A stretch of DNA of 9,141 nt from positions 1-9,141 of the forward strand of contig JAZURZ010000038.1 of assembly GCA_045606465.1 (NCBI GenBank), written 5' to 3'. Both the position numbers and the translations under genes were made by a program. Shown here piece by piece: positions 7,173 through 9,141 of this stretch. How positions within the stretch are numbered: position 1 is the stretch's first letter; every line of letters starts with the position of its first letter. A model generated the notes under the pieces. The model saw only the letters and a list, made by a program, of their open reading frames with translations. It was not told the origin of the DNA and searched no databases. Origin of the DNA: CAKSQL01 sp045606465 (GTDB lineage Bacteria; Bacillota; Clostridia; UBA1381).

Positions 7173-7598
7173 ATGAAGATAAAACAAATTTCAGTTTTTG
7201 TTGAGAATAAGTCTGGAAATTTAGCAGATGTTACAGGCTTGCTTGCATCAAATAAGATTGATATCGGAGCACTTTCGCTGGCAGATACAACTGATTTTGG
7301 TATTGTAAGAATGATTGTTTCAGATACACAAAAAGCAGTGGACATTTTAAAATCTAAAGGCTTTGCAGTAAAGTGTACCGAGGTTACAGCTATAGCAGTA
7401 GAAGATGTTCCTGGTGGTCTTTCAAAGATTTTGGAGGAAATGAAAGAAAAAAATATTGCAGTTGAATATATGTATGCATTTGTAGGAAAGAGTGAAAGCT
7501 GTGCAATGGTTGTAATGCGTGTATCAGACCCTGATGCAGCAGAGCTGATTTTCAAAGATGAAAATATCCCTGATTTGGAGCATATATATCGCGGATAA
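7173..7598 (+). CDS. Tandem ACT-domain protein, putative amino-acid-responsive regulator
   Basis: A 141-residue protein made almost entirely of two ACT folds: about residues 3-66, with NKSGNLADVTGLLA (12-25) as the typical ligand-loop and helix start, and about 71-138, with VPGGLSKILEEMKEKNI as the equivalent helix. There is no catalytic or DNA-binding domain. ACT domains usually bind amino acids and regulate enzymes of their metabolism. A stand-alone ACT pair beside paaK and ior genes recurs in anaerobes and methanogens (from memory of such neighbourhoods). It may act allosterically on the ligase or oxidoreductase, sensing an aromatic or branched-chain amino acid. It lies 30 nt after paaK. 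The AAAGGCG site (7153-7159) is 13 nt from the ATG, a long spacing, but no closer in-frame start exists. Ligand and partner are unknown. Confidence 0.85.
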   Translation: MKIKQISVFVENKSGNLADVTGLLASNKIDIGALSLADTTDFGIVRMIVSDTQKAVDILKSKGFAVKCTEVTAIAVEDVPGGLSKILEEMKEKNIAVEYMYAFVGKSESCAMVVMRVSDPDAAELIFKDENIPDLEHIYRG

Positions 7599-7607
7599 AT
7601 AAAAACT

Positions 7608-7707
7608 AAAAAAAGAGACTGTTCTGATTGAACCGACCATCAAAAGTTAGACAAAAAAGCTAACGATTAGGGGTCGGTTCAGTATATAAAAAGACAGCCT
7701 CTTTTTT
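7608..7707 (+). terminator. Operon terminator with an exceptionally long, structured loop
   Basis: AAAAAAGAGACTGT (7609-7622) pairs with ACAGCCTCTTTTTT (7694-7707) over 14 positions with one A-C mismatch. The 3' arm supplies the U-tract. It begins 10 nt after the ACT-gene stop, and the A and T tracts make it usable in both directions. The 71-nt interior is unusually large and is itself folded (7627-7683). This is the natural end of the six-gene unit. Confidence 0.75.
7629..7681. repeat. 53-bp TG...CA palindrome resembling fused IS3-family ends
   Basis: TGAACCGACC (7629-7638) is perfectly inverted as GGTCGGTTCA (7672-7681). Inside, ATC/GAT (7639-7641 / 7665-7667) and GTTAG/CTAAC (7646-7650 / 7660-7664) continue the stem past an AAAA bulge. 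The TG...CA boundaries and the AAAAGTTAGAC stretch (7642-7652) resemble, from memory, terminal repeats of IS3/IS150-type elements. Both halves share the pattern TGAACCGACC...GTTAG. There is no transposase and no clear target duplication (GAT on the left, GTA on the right). It could be a collapsed insertion sequence, a tiny non-autonomous element, or simply a hairpin. Confidence 0.4.
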
Positions 7708-7732
7708 GATATATATAATTTTTTAAAATCCC

Positions 7733-7761
7733 TTGCAAATAAACTAAAAATATGTTATAGT
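7733..7761 (+). promoter_or_regulatory. Promoter for the small-gene region
   Basis: TTGCAA (7733-7738) and TATAGT (7756-7761) are 17 bp apart, and TGT precedes the -10 to make an extended -10 (7753-7761). Transcription should start near 7768. It lies just after the operon terminator, so the right-hand genes are probably expressed separately from the ior operon. The leader to the 7990 gene is then over 200 nt and contains a short translatable ORF. Confidence 0.65.
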
Positions 7762-7840
7762 TAAATTAAGATATAAAGAAAAATAAGGGAAAAAGAGGAG
7801 TTATTAAAAGGTCAGGATAAGTAAATAGGAGATTTAAATT

Positions 7841-7894
7841 ATGACAGAGCCGGTTTTGCTATACACAAAAAAATTTAACGCTGAAGTTTTTTAA
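7841..7894 (+). CDS. Putative 17-codon leader peptide
   Basis: This small ORF encodes MTEPVLLYTKKFNAEVF. An AGGAG (7827-7831) sits 9 nt before its ATG, so translation is plausible. It lies between the promoter at 7733-7761 and the gene at 7990, with 95 nt from its stop to that start. The sequence at its stop, GAAGTTTTTTAAAATAGCA (7883-7901), closely matches that at the stop of the small ORF at 8508-8570. It could be a leader peptide acting on the downstream gene, a real micro-protein, or the remnant of a decayed gene. There is no run of a single amino acid codon of the kind seen in classical attenuators, and no strong terminator follows it. Confidence 0.35.
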   Translation: MTEPVLLYTKKFNAEVF

Positions 7895-7989
7895 AATAGC
7901 ATTGCTTTGTCTTTTTTGTTTTTAAAGCACATAACTAAAAACTGTCCATTTATCCATTGTTGTTAATTTATTTTGAAAGGAGTATATTA

Positions 7990-8493
7990 ATGAAAAAAGG
8001 AGTTTTTGTACTTATAATTGTTATATTAGCTATTTTAATTGGATACTCTGTGAGTATATCAAATAAAAAAGCAACTCCTGATGAACAAATTAAAATAGCA
8101 ATATATCCATCATCAGGAGGATTATCCGAAACATATTATTTTGCGCTAACTACTGATGGACAAATGTTAGTTAAAAAAGGTACAAGAGCGGGAGACGATA
8201 TTACAAAAACTTCTTTTATAATAGAAAATGGTGTTTATGATTATAAATATGAAAAAAAACAAATAGCGTCTTCTAAGGTTAGTAAAATTATGGGTTTGAT
8301 TAATAAAGTTTATGAAGGTAGTTATGATACAAGTGCGGAAGAGATTCTTGACAGCTGGTGTGTTCAGATTCTTTATAAAGAAAAGATTATTAAACAAGAC
8401 TATTGGCAGAATATTTCGCCTCAAGTAAAAACTTTGATTGATGAATTTATCAAAATGTCGCCTATAGAAGTTGATTTGCATGGATGGTCATAG
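7990..8493 (+). CDS. Hypothetical protein with an N-terminal membrane anchor
   Basis: A 167-residue protein that I do not recognise. Residues 1-3 (MKK) are followed by a single hydrophobic helix (about 5-23). This looks like a signal anchor or uncleaved signal sequence, since there is no lipobox cysteine and no clear cleavage site. The rest (about 26-167) is hydrophilic, with mixed beta-type segments and a lysine-rich, alpha-like C-terminal part (about 140-157), and should lie outside the membrane. It has one cysteine, in DSWCVQILYKEK. The start is the ATG after AAAGGAG (7976-7982, 7-nt spacing). The frame is open upstream to a TTG at 7957, but that start has no ribosome site and would put charged residues before the anchor. 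It is more AT-rich than the ior operon. No function is proposed. Confidence 0.75.
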   Translation: MKKGVFVLIIVILAILIGYSVSISNKKATPDEQIKIAIYPSSGGLSETYYFALTTDGQMLVKKGTRAGDDITKTSFIIENGVYDYKYEKKQIASSKVSKIMGLINKVYEGSYDTSAEEILDSWCVQILYKEKIIKQDYWQNISPQVKTLIDEFIKMSPIEVDLHGWS

Positions 8494-8507
8494 AAAGGTA
8501 AATATGT

Positions 8508-8570
8508 ATGAATAGCATAACAGATTCGTTCTTTTGTTTTACGCGCCTAAACGGAAAAGACATTTTTTAA
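8508..8570 (+). CDS. Putative 20-codon leader peptide
   Basis: This small ORF encodes MNSITDSFFCFTRLNGKDIF. A weak AGAAAGG (about 8492-8498) lies 9 nt upstream of its ATG at 8508. Its stop is 93 nt before the gene at 8664, close to the 95-nt spacing of the earlier small ORF, and its stop context (GACATTTTTTAAATTATCA, 8559-8577) matches that ORF's at 15 of 19 positions. Both peptides end in an acidic residue, Val/Ile and Phe. Coding status is unproven. Confidence 0.3.
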   Translation: MNSITDSFFCFTRLNGKDIF

Positions 8571-8601
8571 ATTATCAGACAGCCTAACCCACATTTTTTG
8601 C

Positions 8602-8618
8602 TTGTCCTATTGTGTTTT
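8602..8618. repeat. TTGTCCTATTGTGTTTT motif, copy 1
   Basis: This 17-mer upstream of the zinc-ribbon gene matches 15 of 17 positions at 9119-9135, and both copies follow a run of six or seven T's. A TGTCC followed by TTGTTGTTA also occurs before the 7990 gene (7943-7965), with different spacing. Part of it could serve as a -35-like TTGTCC with AATACT (8625-8630) 17 bp downstream, but the -10 is poor. Confidence 0.4.
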
Positions 8619-8663
8619 AGAATAAATACTGAATTGGAAGTTTTTTGAAAGGAAGTTATTTTA

Positions 8664-8963
8664 ATGGTAAAGATAAAGTGCAGAAAATGTCATAAAGAGT
8701 ACAGAAAAATATTTTATGGTTATAAAATTATATGTCCTTATTGCAATTGTGTAACAATAATGAATAATTTTAAAGAAGTAAGAATTTTAAAATTTTGTTT
8801 GTTTTTATTTGTATTTTTTAGTGCGCATTGGACTATCGATAAAATTAATCTTTATATGCCCAGATGGTGTGCTATGATTTTAGCGTGTATATTACTTGTT
8901 AGTATAAGCCAAATTTGTTATAGCATACTTGTTTCTTTTATATACCGGAGAAAATTCAAATAA
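8664..8963 (+). CDS. Hypothetical zinc-ribbon, two-helix membrane protein
   Basis: A 99-residue protein that I do not recognise as a family. The N-terminus carries CX2C-X14-CX2C (C6, C9, C24, C27, plus C29), a treble-clef or rubredoxin-like zinc-ribbon arrangement. Two hydrophobic stretches follow (about 42-56 and 68-93), then a basic tail RRKFK. The N-terminal zinc ribbon probably faces the cytoplasm, with both ends inside. Small zinc-ribbon membrane proteins are common and mostly uncharacterised. AAAGGA (8648-8653) lies 10 nt before the ATG and resembles the ribosome site of the preceding gene (TTTTGAAAGGA in both). It is strongly AT-rich, with AT-ending codons throughout. It could be a late gene of a decayed mobile element or an ordinary orphan, and the sequence does not say which. 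Confidence 0.7.
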   Translation: MVKIKCRKCHKEYRKIFYGYKIICPYCNCVTIMNNFKEVRILKFCLFLFVFFSAHWTIDKINLYMPRWCAMILACILLVSISQICYSILVSFIYRRKFK

Positions 8964-9013
8964 AGTTAAATAAGCTATTTAAGTACATAATTACAAGGAG
9001 ATAGTTTCGAAAA

Positions 9014-9062
9014 CAAAAAAAGCCAATACAAGAGAACTTATTTCTTGGGTTTCTATATTGGT
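9014..9062 (-). terminator. Probable minus-strand terminator
   Basis: CCAATA (9022-9027) pairs with TATTGG (9056-9061), and AGA-AAC pairs with GTTTCT inside, leaving small bulges. Read on the minus strand, the hairpin is followed directly by CTTTTTTTGTTTT. On the + strand no T run follows, so it would mainly stop leftward transcription. This suggests a minus-strand gene beyond the right edge. A frame open from the edge on that strand closes at TAG 9097-9095, but that is too short to call. Confidence 0.45.
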
Positions 9063-9118
9063 AGGGGGTATGAATAAGTAGAAGCACAGGAGCACTAAAT
9101 GAACATATAATTTTTTTG

Positions 9119-9135
9119 TTGTCCTCTTGTGTTAT
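9119..9135. repeat. TTGTCCTCTTGTGTTAT motif, copy 2
   Basis: This is the second copy of the motif seen at 8602-8618 (15 of 17 identical), again after a T run (9111-9117). It lies at the right end of the window, so whether another small gene follows, as it does for copy 1, cannot be seen. The preceding 8964-9110 stretch holds only the terminator-like hairpin and AGGAG sites with no supported gene. Confidence 0.4.
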
Positions 9136-9141
9136 TTATAA

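Noticed and set aside
6953..7555. 200-residue minus-strand open frame opposite paaK and the ACT gene
   Set aside because: It is antisense to two well-supported genes, has no family features and has a low-complexity Ser/Thr/Ile-rich composition typical of a shadow frame.
7957..7989. Upstream TTG start for the membrane-anchored hypothetical protein
   Set aside because: It has no ribosome site and would place polar residues before the signal anchor. The ATG at 7990 has AAAGGAG at good spacing.
7708..9141. CRISPR array, toxin-antitoxin pair or prophage segment
   Set aside because: There are no regularly spaced direct repeats, no recognisable toxin or antitoxin, and no phage structural or integrase genes. 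The two small proteins match no such family that I know.

Overview
The window looks like chromosome from a low-GC, anaerobic Firmicute, probably a gut or rumen member of the Clostridia. The evidence is AT-rich DNA, strong GGAGG-type ribosome binding sites, consensus sigma-A promoters, U-tract terminators, and a thiamine-diphosphate/iron-sulfur ferredoxin oxidoreductase of a kind used by strict anaerobes. The genus cannot be fixed from the sequence alone.

Positions 1-7707 hold one transcription unit on the + strand. A terminator for an unseen upstream gene (8-60) is followed by a near-ideal promoter (73-101). Six genes come next: a sodium:solute symporter (182-1714), a CaiC/FadD-like acyl-CoA ligase (1789-3423), indolepyruvate:ferredoxin oxidoreductase alpha (iorA, 3508-5241) and beta (iorB, 5246-5818), a phenylacetate-CoA ligase (paaK, 5838-7142) and a tandem ACT-domain protein (7173-7598). 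Two intercistronic hairpins (1724-1756 and 3435-3467) mark the junctions before the ligase and before iorA. A long terminator-like structure (7608-7707) closes the unit.

The genes suggest one pathway. The symporter would bring in a carboxylate, a ligase would activate it to the CoA thioester, and IorAB would interconvert aryl-acetyl-CoA and aryl-pyruvate with ferredoxin and CO2. Run one way, this salvages aryl acids (phenylacetate, indoleacetate, hydroxyphenylacetate) into aromatic amino acids. Run the other way, it is oxidative fermentation of those amino acids. The ACT protein is a plausible amino-acid sensor for the pathway. The direction and the exact substrates are inference.

Positions 7708-9141 are different in character: visibly more AT-rich, with short genes and long spacers. 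A new promoter (7733-7761) leads to two small unrecognised membrane-protein genes (7990-8493 and 8664-8963). Each is preceded by a leader of similar design: a tiny ORF with a Shine-Dalgarno-like sequence upstream, a shared sequence at the tiny ORF's stop, and 93-95 nt to the next start codon. Part of the second leader recurs at the right edge of the window. A 53-bp TG...CA palindrome resembling fused IS3-family ends sits inside the terminator between the two regions. No tRNA, rRNA, CRISPR array or intact mobile element was seen.
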